Below, in pieces: positions 1 through 5,700 of a stretch of DNA of 7,390 nt. The notes beneath the pieces are model-generated. The model was not told where the DNA came from, did no database searches, and saw only the letters and a program-made list of their open reading frames with translations. Location: the NCBI GenBank assembly GCA_946479535.1, contig CAMLGP010000124.1:1-7390 (forward strand), given 5' to 3'. The DNA is from an uncultured Bacteroidota bacterium. GTDB taxonomy: Bacteria > Bacteroidota > Bacteroidia > Chitinophagales > Chitinophagaceae. The stretch's first letter is position 1. Every line of letters starts with the position of its first letter. The position numbers and the translations under genes are program-made.

Positions 1-279
1 CCCGCTACCATAGGAGGTAAAAAAATAGCAGCCGGTCGTTATACGCTTTACGCGCTGGTCAATGAAAAGACCTGGACATTTATTATTAATAAGGATAATG
101 ATATCTGGGGCGCATTCAAGTATGATGAAGCAAAGGATGTTGTAAGAACAGAAGTACCTGTTGAGCAGATCACTGACCCTGCTGAATATTTATCTATGAC
201 GTTCAATAAAACCAATGATGGAGCGAGACTGGTTGTGGCCTGGGAAAATACAGAAGCTTCCCTGCCCATCATCTTCTAA
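1..279 (+). CDS. DUF2911 domain protein, 3' end only
   Basis: This open frame enters from the left edge and ends at a TAA at 277-279, leaving the last 92 residues. It carries the C-terminal half of a DUF2911 domain: a GGKKIAAGRYTLYAL segment, then KTWTFIINK, a tryptophan-glycine pair (IWG), and a closing strand LVVAWENTEASLPIIF. The following gene (289-942) contains the same elements in the same order (GKKVPPGRYILYCI, ETWTIVLN, SWG, LEMFWDNVSAELPIQF), so the two are paralogues in tandem. DUF2911 proteins are common in Bacteroidota and are usually predicted to be exported; their biochemical role is unknown to me. The N-terminus, including any signal peptide, lies outside the window, so localisation cannot be judged. 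Family assignment is from recognised motifs and the paralogue. Confidence 0.85.
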   Translation, partial: PATIGGKKIAAGRYTLYALVNEKTWTFIINKDNDIWGAFKYDEAKDVVRTEVPVEQITDPAEYLSMTFNKTNDGARLVVAWENTEASLPIIF

Positions 280-288
280 TCCTTTCGT

Positions 289-942
289 ATGAATTACAAA
301 ACCAAGTTCGCGCTTTTACCCCTGTTCATTGTTTTTGTTGCTCTGGCCTGTAAGGAAAAACAAAAAACACCAACAGTTGATAATACTGCCCAGCAGCTTA
401 AAGACTCTCTCTCCATAGATTCATCCCTGGCTGCTCTGAATGCCATTAATAATAATAACATTGACAAATCGCCAATGGACATGATCTACTTCCCAGTGGA
501 TTATCCAAAGATCAAAATGGCAAATGGAACTACAACCCCACCAATTGCTCGCGTTATTTATAGCCGACCTCATCTTGCCAAACGCCATTTGTTCCATGAT
601 CTTTTAAAATACGAGGAACCCTGGAGACTCGGTGCCAATGAGTCTACTGAAATTGATTTTTATAAGGCAGCGACTATTCAGGGTAAAAAAGTTCCTCCCG
701 GACGTTATATCCTTTATTGTATACCACATCCCGAAACCTGGACGATCGTACTCAATTCAAATATTGATTCCTGGGGACTGGAGCAGGACCCTAAAAAAGA
801 TGTTCAGCATTTCGAAATTCCGATCACAACCAATAATTCCACACAGGAATATTTCACGATGCAGTTTAAAAAAATGGAAACGGGTGCAAATCTGGAAATG
901 TTCTGGGATAATGTATCCGCGGAACTGCCGATACAGTTTTGA
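289..942 (+). CDS. DUF2911 domain lipoprotein
   Basis: A complete 217-residue protein. Residues 1-20 are a short basic N-terminus plus a hydrophobic stretch ending VALA, followed by Cys21 and a charged run (CKEKQK). This is a plausible though not ideal lipobox, and the lysine/acidic residues just after the cysteine resemble the surface-export signal described for some Bacteroidota lipoproteins. A polar linker (about 22-65, including NNNN) leads to the DUF2911 domain (about 70-217): SRPHLAKRHLF near 92-102, PWRLGANES near 111-119, PPGRYILYCIPHPETW near 136-151, and a final LEMFWDNVSAELPIQF. The gene starts 9 bp after the preceding paralogue's stop, so the two are probably co-transcribed. The ATG at 289 is the only start giving the signal sequence. 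The domain's function is unknown; an anchored envelope protein is an inference. Confidence 0.88.
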   Translation: MNYKTKFALLPLFIVFVALACKEKQKTPTVDNTAQQLKDSLSIDSSLAALNAINNNNIDKSPMDMIYFPVDYPKIKMANGTTTPPIARVIYSRPHLAKRHLFHDLLKYEEPWRLGANESTEIDFYKAATIQGKKVPPGRYILYCIPHPETWTIVLNSNIDSWGLEQDPKKDVQHFEIPITTNNSTQEYFTMQFKKMETGANLEMFWDNVSAELPIQF

Positions 943-956
943 GAAGATTTCAGCCT

Positions 957-1226
957 TTATTTTTTCCGCTTATTTTTTGATAGTTGACCCACTATTAAAG
1001 TAATCATCGTCATTTCTGGTATTCCAAAGAGATGAGCCAGGATGAATATGTCTCTCACTTTGAGACGGCTGGGGTTTTGAACCAGTCGTTTAAATCTTAC
1101 ATAGTTGCTGCCGAAATCAATGGCTACCACCGATAGGGGAATGGTTTCAAATATTTGAGAGAAGACGGTTATGTGGCCAGCCTCAATTAAAACTCTTACG
1201 GTAATATATCTTTTGTCCTGTGCCAT
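957..1226 (-). CDS. small XRE-like helix-turn-helix protein (putative regulator)
   Basis: An 89-residue protein starting at the ATG whose A is at 1226; the frame also has a TTG two codons upstream (1232), but MAQDKRYITVRVLIEAGHI is the more natural beginning. Predicted helices follow the XRE/Cro-type order: ITVFSQIFETIP (19-30), SVVAIDFG (32-39), SNYVRFKRLVQNP (40-52, likely recognition helix), VRDIFILAHLFGI (57-69) and PEMTMITLIVGQ (70-81), ending in a basic tail KNKRKK. The segment from 'ETIPLSVVAIDFG' through 'LAHLFGI' matches the spacing of a classic HTH in which a residue run like LAxLFGV closes the domain. I recognise similar short KRY-starting proteins from Chitinophagaceae, but no function is established. 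It converges on the DUF2911 lipoprotein gene (14 bp between stops) and is divergent from the 82-aa/asnB pair, with a palindrome between them. DNA binding and regulation of either side are inferences. Confidence 0.72.
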   Translation of the reverse strand: MAQDKRYITVRVLIEAGHITVFSQIFETIPLSVVAIDFGSNYVRFKRLVQNPSRLKVRDIFILAHLFGIPEMTMITLIVGQLSKNKRKK

Positions 1227-1229
1227 TGG

Positions 1230-1236
1230 CAAAGTA
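1230..1236 (-). promoter_or_regulatory. possible -7 element for the HTH gene
   Basis: Read on the minus strand this is TACTTTG, one base short of the Bacteroidota -7 consensus TAnnTTTG. It ends only 3 bases before the ATG, so a transcript from it would be leaderless or nearly so. No clear TTTG -33 partner is visible upstream. Weak candidate. Confidence 0.22.
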
Positions 1237-1314
1237 CGAATCGGGGGTGACTAATACGAGGTAATTAAACACCTTTGGTAAGCCTGTACATTTAAGAGAA
1301 TACGCAGATACATA

Positions 1315-1346
1315 TAAAAATGTATGCAAGTTTGTATACTTTTTTA
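1315..1346. promoter_or_regulatory. 32-bp near-palindrome, candidate operator
   Basis: The sequence is an inverted repeat centred between 1330 and 1331. Outer arms are TAAAAA (1315-1320) and TTTTTA (1341-1346); the core is GTATGCAA (1322-1329), GT, TTGTATAC (1332-1339). Of 16 opposed base pairs, 13 are complementary; the exceptions are 1321/1340, 1326/1335 and the central 1330/1331. It sits 88 bp from the HTH gene's ATG and 91 bp from the 82-aa gene's ATG, nearly the exact middle of the 211-bp divergent region. A repressor or autoregulator operator is the simplest reading. It could also fold as an AT-rich hairpin ending in T6, but a terminator makes little sense between divergent genes. Confidence 0.5.
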
Positions 1347-1437
1347 CGCTATCTTGTGTAGTAGAACATTGAGATGCTTACAAAAGACTACTAGTGCCTT
1401 TTTTAAATACTTATAACACGTTAAATGGATACAGGCT

Positions 1438-1686
1438 ATGACCAGAGAATATTTGCTTGCCTACCTGAATTCCGTAGACTGTTATCCCGATAGTGGTGAT
1501 AATACATCCCAACCTCAACTGTGGCGAAATAGCATAAACGGATTAACCACATATATTCCTTATGAACAATCAGTAAGCCTTAGTATCTATTGCAAAATTT
1601 TCTACGAATTGAAAGTGGACGCACCTCTGGAAAACGGCTATGACTCAGACTATGCTGTATTCAGCTCTTTTATAGATAAACAATAA
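1438..1686 (+). CDS. hypothetical protein, 82 aa, upstream of asnB
   Basis: An 82-residue acidic protein I do not recognise. It has no signal peptide or membrane segment. Visible elements are an N-terminal amphipathic helix (TREYLLAYLNSVDC, 2-15), a linker with NTSQPQLWRN, a strand-like GLTTYIPY (35-42), a helix SLSIYCKIFYELKV (47-60) and a C-terminal GYDSDYAVFSSFID. The helix/strand/strand/'IP'/helix order is reminiscent of the HicA (dsRBD-like) toxin fold, but the catalytic histidine region of HicA has no histidine here, so this is only a structural suspicion. The gene ends 29 bp before asnB in the same direction and is likely co-transcribed; it is divergent from a small HTH gene. It is judged real because the frame fills the space between the palindrome and asnB and because its residue composition is protein-like, with ordered aromatic and hydrophobic spacing. 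Confidence 0.6.
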   Translation: MTREYLLAYLNSVDCYPDSGDNTSQPQLWRNSINGLTTYIPYEQSVSLSIYCKIFYELKVDAPLENGYDSDYAVFSSFIDKQ

Positions 1687-1703
1687 AAACTTCATTCAGA
1701 GAT

Positions 1704-1711
1704 TATCTTTA
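1704..1711 (+). promoter_or_regulatory. possible internal -7 element before asnB
   Basis: TATCTTTA matches seven of the eight consensus positions of the Bacteroidota -7 box TAnnTTTG and lies four bases before the asnB ATG. No convincing TTTG is present about 20 bp upstream. If used, the asnB transcript would be leaderless. Weak candidate; co-transcription with the 82-aa gene is equally possible. Confidence 0.25.
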
Positions 1712-1715
1712 CACT

Positions 1716-3557
1716 ATGTGTGGAATTGCCGGCATAATTCAGTCATCACCGGTCTTTCAGCCCGAACAGGTAAGAAAGATGATAGCCACATTGTCTCACC
1801 GTTCACCCAATGGGCAGAATTGCTGGAGTAATGGGGATGGATCTGCTTTGCTGGGGCATGGCCGGCTTTCAATAATTGATCTCAGTCCTGCTGCTGCTCA
1901 ACCCATGCATTATCTTAACCGGTACTCCATCATTCACAATGGCGAGATCTATAATTATATAGAAATACGAAGTGAGCTTGAAAAAAAAGGTTATTCCTTT
2001 TCTTCAAAGTCAGATACTGAAGTAATAGTAGCTGCATATGATCATTGGGAAGATGAATGCGTGGAACATTTTGATGGAATGTTCGCCTTTGCCATCTGGG
2101 ATGAAATAGAAAAGGAATTATTTGCCGCCAGAGACCGCTTTGGGGAAAAGCCTTTCTTCTATTATAAAGATAATGGGCAATTCCTGTTCGCATCTGAAAT
2201 GAAAGCGCTGTGGGCAGCAGGAATCAAAAAGAAAACTAATCTTCAACTGCTGTTCAACTATATTACTATTGGGTATGTAAATAATCCGGAACGGCCCGAA
2301 GAAAGCTTTTTTGAGAACATATATAAACTTCCGGCAGCCTCCAGGTTGTATTTTACACCTGCTTCAGGTGAACTGTTCATTGAAAAATACTGGGATATTG
2401 ACCCTGACAGGCAGAACCATACCATCTCTGACAAAGATGCTATTGAACATTTCAATGAATTGCTGTCCATTTCTGTTAAAAGAAGATTGCGTAGTGATGT
2501 TGGGTTAGGCACCAGCCTGAGTGGCGGTCTGGATAGTTCTTCCATTGCATATTTAATAACGCAATCAACTGCCCAATCCTCCTTTGCAGCCTTTACGGCA
2601 AACTTCCCGGGATTTGTAAAAGATGAACTTGCTTTCTCACAGGCTGTAACTGATCAGCTTCACCTTAAACATTATATAGCGTCCGTTAGTGCTGACGATC
2701 TGATCAGCAATTGGGAAAAACTCTGTTATCATCAGGAAGAACCAATCGGTTCATCCAGTGTATTGGCCCAGTTCCGTGTTTTTGAACTTGCAAAAGAAAA
2801 AGGGGTTACTGTTTTACTGGATGGGCAGGGTGCTGATGAATTTCTGGCCGGCTACCATAAATACTATAAATGGTACTGGCAGGAACTTTTCCTAAAAAGG
2901 AAATTAAACCGCAGTGGTGAACTGGAAGCAGCAAAAAGTCTGGGTGTACAGGAAAAATTTGGTTTAAAAAATATTATCGCATCGCTATTCCCTGATCTGG
3001 CAATGGTAATCCTTGAACAACGTTACCTTATTCATGCCTTGCGCCATGAAGACCTGAACAGGGATTTCGTAAGATTGCAAAGCAGGGAAGCCTATTACAG
3101 CTCACCTCCACATGATGGATTGAATGGCAGATTATACTTTAATACATTCATGCATGGCCTGGAAGAATTGCTTCGCTATGCAGATCGCAATTCAATGGCG
3201 TATGGGCGGGAAGTACGGCTACCCTTTCTCAGCCATGAACTTGTGGAATTCGTATTCTCATTACCCTCAAGCCTGAAGATCAGGAATGGATGGACTAAAT
3301 GGGTTTTGCGTAAGTCCATGGAGAAAAAGCTTCCAGACACAATCACCTGGCGCAAGGATAAAACCGGCTTTGAACCACCACAGCAGGAATGGATGCAACA
3401 TCCTCGCGTGCAGGAGATGATCTATGAAGCCAAACGAAAACTGGTGCAGGAAAAGATACTGCGGGGAAATGTGCTTGCAAAACAGGTAGAGGCCACTAGC
3501 GCCCATCAGGCCAATGCATTTGATTGGCGCTATTTATCGGCCGCCACTATTCTTTAG
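1716..3557 (+). CDS. asnB: asparagine synthase (glutamine-hydrolysing), AsnB family
   Basis: A 613-residue cytoplasmic enzyme that makes asparagine from aspartate, ATP and glutamine. The N-terminal class-II (Ntn) glutaminase domain, about 2-190, starts MCGIAGI, so Cys2 becomes the N-terminal nucleophile after Met removal. Glutamine-site motifs are present: GHGRLSIIDL (47-56), NGEIYNY (75-81), SDTEVI (99-104) and ARDRFGEKP (138-146). The synthetase domain, about 235-600, has the ATP-pyrophosphatase loop SGGLDSS (269-275), HQEEPIGSSS (339-348), LLDGQGADE (367-375), and a late HGLEELLRYADRNSMAYGRE segment. Length fits the B. subtilis AsnB/AsnO type (about 610-630) rather than the 554-residue E. 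coli enzyme. Oddity: the usual HRGPD near residue 28 reads HRSPN. All core catalytic motifs look intact, so it is probably active. It follows the 82-aa gene by 29 bp. Confidence 0.93.
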   Translation: MCGIAGIIQSSPVFQPEQVRKMIATLSHRSPNGQNCWSNGDGSALLGHGRLSIIDLSPAAAQPMHYLNRYSIIHNGEIYNYIEIRSELEKKGYSFSSKSDTEVIVAAYDHWEDECVEHFDGMFAFAIWDEIEKELFAARDRFGEKPFFYYKDNGQFLFASEMKALWAAGIKKKTNLQLLFNYITIGYVNNPERPEESFFENIYKLPAASRLYFTPASGELFIEKYWDIDPDRQNHTISDKDAIEHFNELLSISVKRRLRSDVGLGTSLSGGLDSSSIAYLITQSTAQSSFAAFTANFPGFVKDELAFSQAVTDQLHLKHYIASVSADDLISNWEKLCYHQEEPIGSSSVLAQFRVFELAKEKGVTVLLDGQGADEFLAGYHKYYKWYWQELFLKRKLNRSGELEAAKSLGVQEKFGLKNIIASLFPDLAMVILEQRYLIHALRHEDLNRDFVRLQSREAYYSSPPHDGLNGRLYFNTFMHGLEELLRYADRNSMAYGREVRLPFLSHELVEFVFSLPSSLKIRNGWTKWVLRKSMEKKLPDTITWRKDKTGFEPPQQEWMQHPRVQEMIYEAKRKLVQEKILRGNVLAKQVEATSAHQANAFDWRYLSAATIL

Positions 3558-3570
3558 TAATAGAAATCCC

Positions 3571-3605
3571 TAAAAGAAAATTGTCCCGCCGGACAGCAGG
3601 ACAAT
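3571..3605 (-). terminator. rho-independent terminator of the PepSY-like gene
   Basis: On the minus strand, ATTGTCC (3605-3599) pairs with GGACAAT (3586-3580). The interior adds four more pairs (U-G, G-C, C-G, U-G) around a GTCC tetraloop, giving an 11-bp stem followed at once by TTTCTTTTA. The two wobble pairs are G-U only in the minus-strand RNA and would be C-A mismatches on the plus strand, and the T-tract exists only on the minus side. It therefore serves the gene at 3649-4098, whose stop is 43 bases upstream. It may also weakly slow plus-strand transcription leaving asnB. Confidence 0.82.
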
Positions 3606-3648
3606 AGATCAAGGATGATTCACTAAACACTGTGATCGTTAAATATTG

Positions 3649-4098
3649 TCAGAGATCAGCTCTTTTGTATTTTTCCATATGCTGCAGATTACCATACACA
3701 TCTGATTTAACAATGTACCAGTTCTTGTCGTCTTTCAGACTGATAACAAAGTTTACATCCTCATCAGAGGAAGTTTCAGTTATACCATTGATCACCTTGC
3801 CCGCATATTTCTGTTTCAATTTTGAAACGATATTAGGCAGCAACTGTTTTTCAGAATAATAACGGATTGTTTTGAGGAGTTTGCCATCTGCATCATATTG
3901 TGCTCTTACCTGCACATCATCCTGACGGAAATTTGCCTGGGAATAACTTTCATATTCATGCCAGGTCACATCCTGTGCGGCAGTAAAAGTTTCGTTGAAT
4001 GCTTTAAGGACCTTCTCACTTACGTTGGGCGTAGGGGCGGCTGATGCTGCAACTCCGATTAACATTGCAAAAGCGGCCAAATAAATTACTTTTTTCAT
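3649..4098 (-). CDS. exported PepSY-like (DUF2874-type) small protein
   Basis: A 149-residue protein with a Sec signal peptide: MKK, a hydrophobic stretch to about residue 18, and an AASA-AP cleavage site near residue 20 or 21. The mature part, about 125 residues, has the pattern typical of Bacteroidota PepSY-like secreted proteins: VLKAFNETFTAAQDVTWHEY (30-49), SQANFRQDDVQVRAQYDADG (53-72), LLKTIRYYSEKQLLP (74-88), then a second half with ISLKDDKNWYIVKSDVYGNL (119-138) that repeats the strand-turn-strand 'D.dG.l' theme. No cysteine follows the signal, so it is a soluble periplasmic or secreted protein rather than a lipoprotein. It is monocistronic, with its own promoter-like element upstream and terminator downstream. 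Function is unknown; binding or inhibitory roles proposed for PepSY-type folds are not shown here. The start is set by the signal peptide. Confidence 0.8.
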   Translation of the reverse strand: MKKVIYLAAFAMLIGVAASAAPTPNVSEKVLKAFNETFTAAQDVTWHEYESYSQANFRQDDVQVRAQYDADGKLLKTIRYYSEKQLLPNIVSKLKQKYAGKVINGITETSSDEDVNFVISLKDDKNWYIVKSDVYGNLQHMEKYKRADL

Positions 4099-4114
4099 GG
4101 TTTATACTTTTAGA

Positions 4115-4125
4115 GTTTAGTAAAC
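4115..4125. promoter_or_regulatory. 11-bp perfect dyad in the PepSY-like gene leader
   Basis: GTTTA-G-TAAAC is a perfect inverted repeat placed just downstream of the predicted -7 box (4132-4139) of the minus-strand gene, close to its expected transcription start. That is a suitable place for a repressor site. It is short and AT-rich, so chance occurrence is possible. Confidence 0.25.
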
Positions 4126-4131
4126 ACCCGA

Positions 4132-4162
4132 CTAAAGTAGTTATCGGCGTATTCCAAGTCAA
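4132..4162 (-). promoter_or_regulatory. promoter of the PepSY-like gene
   Basis: On the minus strand, TACTTTAG (4139-4132) matches the Bacteroidota -7 consensus TAnnTTTG at five of its six fixed positions, and a TTG (4162-4160) lies 20 bases upstream where the -33 element is expected. The start codon follows 33 bases after the -7 box, a normal leader length. No other good candidate exists between this and the ATG at 4098. Confidence 0.5.
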
Positions 4163-4292
4163 GCGATTATCGACCATTGGTAAATAGTGATATTGCGTTA
4201 TGTTAACGTAGAACCCCGCTAACGACCACTAAACCGCATTAAAAAACCTTTGAAAGACCGATTTACCATCGTGAAACATGATTAACGGTTTA

Positions 4293-4308
4293 TTAAAATG
4301 AATTTTAA
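4293..4308. promoter_or_regulatory. 16-bp perfect palindrome upstream of the cystathionine gene
   Basis: TTAAAAT (4293-4299) and ATTTTAA (4302-4308) are exact inverted repeats around GA. The site lies about 70-80 bp upstream of the -7 box at 4376, where an activator could bind. The composition is purely AT in the arms, so this is a weak call. Confidence 0.25.
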
Positions 4309-4375
4309 GGTTATGTTAAAGGAAGTTAATAACTGATGAATGGTAGCAGGTTAGCTTTTAAGGGAATGATAGGCT

Positions 4376-4383
4376 TATCTTTG
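4376..4383 (+). promoter_or_regulatory. -7 promoter element of the cystathionine enzyme gene
   Basis: TATCTTTG is an exact match to the Bacteroidota sigma-A -7 consensus TAnnTTTG, here followed by the commonly seen C (TATCTTTGC). The ATG lies 27 bases downstream, giving a leader of roughly 20 bases. The -33 region is poor: only TTAG (4351-4354) or a T-run (4356-4359) lie near the expected place, suggesting activator dependence or a weak promoter. Confidence 0.65.
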
Positions 4384-4410
4384 CACCCTGTTAATCATTA
4401 ATTCTTAGTT

Positions 4411-5550
4411 ATGAAAATAGCTACCAAGTTCATTCACGCAGGAGCAGAGCCCGATCCCTCTACCGGTGCAATCATGACTCCTATCTATCAGACATCAACC
4501 TATGTACAGGAAGCACCTGGCGTAAATAAAGGATTTGAATATGCCCGCAGTCAAAACCCCACGCGTAAGGCACTCGAGGATGCACTGGCTGTAATAGAGA
4601 ATGGAAAGTTTGGCCTGGCATTCAGTAGCGGAGTAGCTGCTACTGATGCAGTGATCAAATTATTGGCACCTGGAGATGAAGTGATCGCTGGAAACGATAT
4701 GTATGGAGGCACCTTCCGTTTATTCAGTAAAATATTTGAAAAGTTCGGGATCAGATTTCTCTACATTGATCTCTCCAATCCTGATCAGGTTACTAAAAGT
4801 ATCACTGCAAAGACCAAATTGATCTGGGTAGAAACTCCCACCAATCCATTAATGAATATTGCGGATATTGCTGCCGTTGCCGGAATCGCCAAAAGAGCAG
4901 GAGCATTGATGTGCGTAGACAACACTTTTGCTTCTCCTTACCTGCAAAACCCGCTGGATCTTGGTGCAGATATCGTAATGCATTCTTCAACAAAATACCT
5001 CGGTGGGCATAGTGATGTGATCCAGGGTGCATTGATAATGAATGATGGTTCCCTGCGCGAAAAACTATATTTCATCCAAAAGAGTTGTGGTGCCGTTCCC
5101 GGTCCCATGGACTGTTTCCTGGTATTGCGGGGAATTAAAACACTCCATGTAAGAATGCAGGCGCATTGTACCAATGGAGAAAAGATCGCTCACTGGCTAC
5201 GTGCACATCCTAAAGTTGGCAGAGTATACTGGCCTGGATTTGAAGATGCCCCCGGACATGCCATTGCCAAAAAGCAGATGAGAGGTTTTGGCGGAATGAT
5301 CAGTTTTACCCTGAAAGACGAAAGCATGGATAAAGCAATGAAATTACTGAGCAGTACAAAACTCTTCTCCCTTGCGGAAAGCCTGGGAGGTGTGGAATCA
5401 CTCATCAATCATCCGGCTTCCATGACACATGCATCCATTCCTCGCGAGGAACGTATAAAACACGGGCTTTCAGATTCATTGATGAGACTTAGCATCGGAA
5501 TAGAAGATGCCGATGATCTGATCAATGATCTTCAAAAAGCAATCGGATAA
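4411..5550 (+). CDS. cystathionine gamma-synthase / gamma-lyase family PLP enzyme
   Basis: A 379-residue cytoplasmic enzyme of the Cys/Met-metabolism PLP family (fold type I), covering the family's full length. Visible motifs: TKFIHAGAEPDPSTGAIMTP at the N-terminus; the phosphate-clamping tyrosine/arginine from the neighbouring subunit, EYARSQNPTR (43-52); FSSGVAA (71-77); the stacking tyrosine DMYGGT (Tyr98); ETPTNP (141-146); VDNTFASP (169-176, Asp170 pairs with the pyridine nitrogen); and HSSTKYLGGHSD (191-202) with Lys195 as Schiff-base lysine. SLAESLGGVESLINHPASMTH (320-340) and RLSIGIED with Arg359 bind the substrate carboxylate. The family includes cystathionine gamma-synthase (metB), gamma-lyase and homocysteine/methionine gamma-lyases (mccB type, also about 380 aa). 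Sequence alone does not separate these here, so no symbol is given. It stands alone behind a consensus -7 promoter. Role: transsulfuration between cysteine and methionine. Confidence 0.93.
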   Translation: MKIATKFIHAGAEPDPSTGAIMTPIYQTSTYVQEAPGVNKGFEYARSQNPTRKALEDALAVIENGKFGLAFSSGVAATDAVIKLLAPGDEVIAGNDMYGGTFRLFSKIFEKFGIRFLYIDLSNPDQVTKSITAKTKLIWVETPTNPLMNIADIAAVAGIAKRAGALMCVDNTFASPYLQNPLDLGADIVMHSSTKYLGGHSDVIQGALIMNDGSLREKLYFIQKSCGAVPGPMDCFLVLRGIKTLHVRMQAHCTNGEKIAHWLRAHPKVGRVYWPGFEDAPGHAIAKKQMRGFGGMISFTLKDESMDKAMKLLSSTKLFSLAESLGGVESLINHPASMTHASIPREERIKHGLSDSLMRLSIGIEDADDLINDLQKAIG

Positions 5551-5603
5551 TTCTTTCGTAGAGAAAATTCTACACTTACTCCTTCTCTAATCGCCTGATA
5601 TTG

Positions 5604-5621
5604 CCTCAAAAAGCATTGAGG
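5604..5621. terminator. hairpin, possible weak terminator after the cystathionine gene
   Basis: CCTCAA (5604-5609) and TTGAGG (5616-5621) form a perfect 6-bp stem with a 6-base loop, 54 bases after the stop. No T-run follows on the plus strand, so it is not a canonical intrinsic terminator. A smaller hairpin, GTAGA/TCTAC at 5558-5573, lies closer to the stop. Confidence 0.3.
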
Positions 5622-5626
5622 ACCCG

Positions 5627-5656
5627 TTTGGCATTGTATCTGCAAAGTATAGGTTG
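5627..5656 (+). promoter_or_regulatory. candidate promoter for the 48-aa gene and following genes
   Basis: TTTG (5627-5630) is followed, after 19 bases, by TAGGTTG (5650-5656), close to but one base shorter than the -7 consensus TAnnTTTG. The spacing fits Bacteroidota promoters, and the start codon at 5701 is 44 bases downstream with an AT-rich leader. Plausible but unproved. Confidence 0.35.
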
Positions 5657-5700
5657 AAGCAAATTCAAAACGACATTCAATAATTTTAAATTAATCAGCT

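Larger units (their letters stand above)
4099..4410. other. divergent intergenic region, about 312 bp
   Basis: No open frame worth calling was found. The region separates the PepSY-like gene (minus) from the cystathionine enzyme gene (plus) and holds a promoter candidate for each. It also has several short dyads: GTTTA-G-TAAAC at 4115-4125, CGTTA-TGT-TAACG at 4196-4208 and TTAAAAT-GA-ATTTTAA at 4293-4308. The pentamer TAACG recurs at 4204-4208, 4220-4224 and 4283-4287. No riboswitch-like structure was recognised, and the predicted leader of the plus-strand gene is too short to hold one. Confidence 0.6.

Noticed and set aside
921..985. Intrinsic terminator for the DUF2911 lipoprotein gene
   Set aside because: AACTG/CAGTT (923-938) forms a small hairpin, but the T-rich tract begins about 17 bases later, so the geometry is wrong; the T-runs are explained by lysine codons of the converging HTH gene.
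632..1003. Plus-strand frame of 123 codons overlapping the DUF2911 lipoprotein
   Set aside because: It lies in another frame of a well-supported gene and has no recognisable domain.
957..1232. TTG start at 1232 for the HTH protein
   Set aside because: It adds only two residues, and the ATG at 1226 gives the more natural N-terminus; neither has a Shine-Dalgarno sequence to decide.
1438..3557. Lasso-peptide-like cluster (small precursor plus asparagine-synthetase-like cyclase)
   Set aside because: The AsnB protein has a complete glutaminase domain with Cys2 and full AsnB motifs, the 82-aa protein does not look like a leader-core precursor, and no leader peptidase or RRE gene is nearby.
4383..4410. 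SAM or other riboswitch ahead of the cystathionine enzyme gene
   Set aside because: The predicted leader is only about 20 bases, too short for any known sulfur-metabolism riboswitch, and no such fold was seen upstream.
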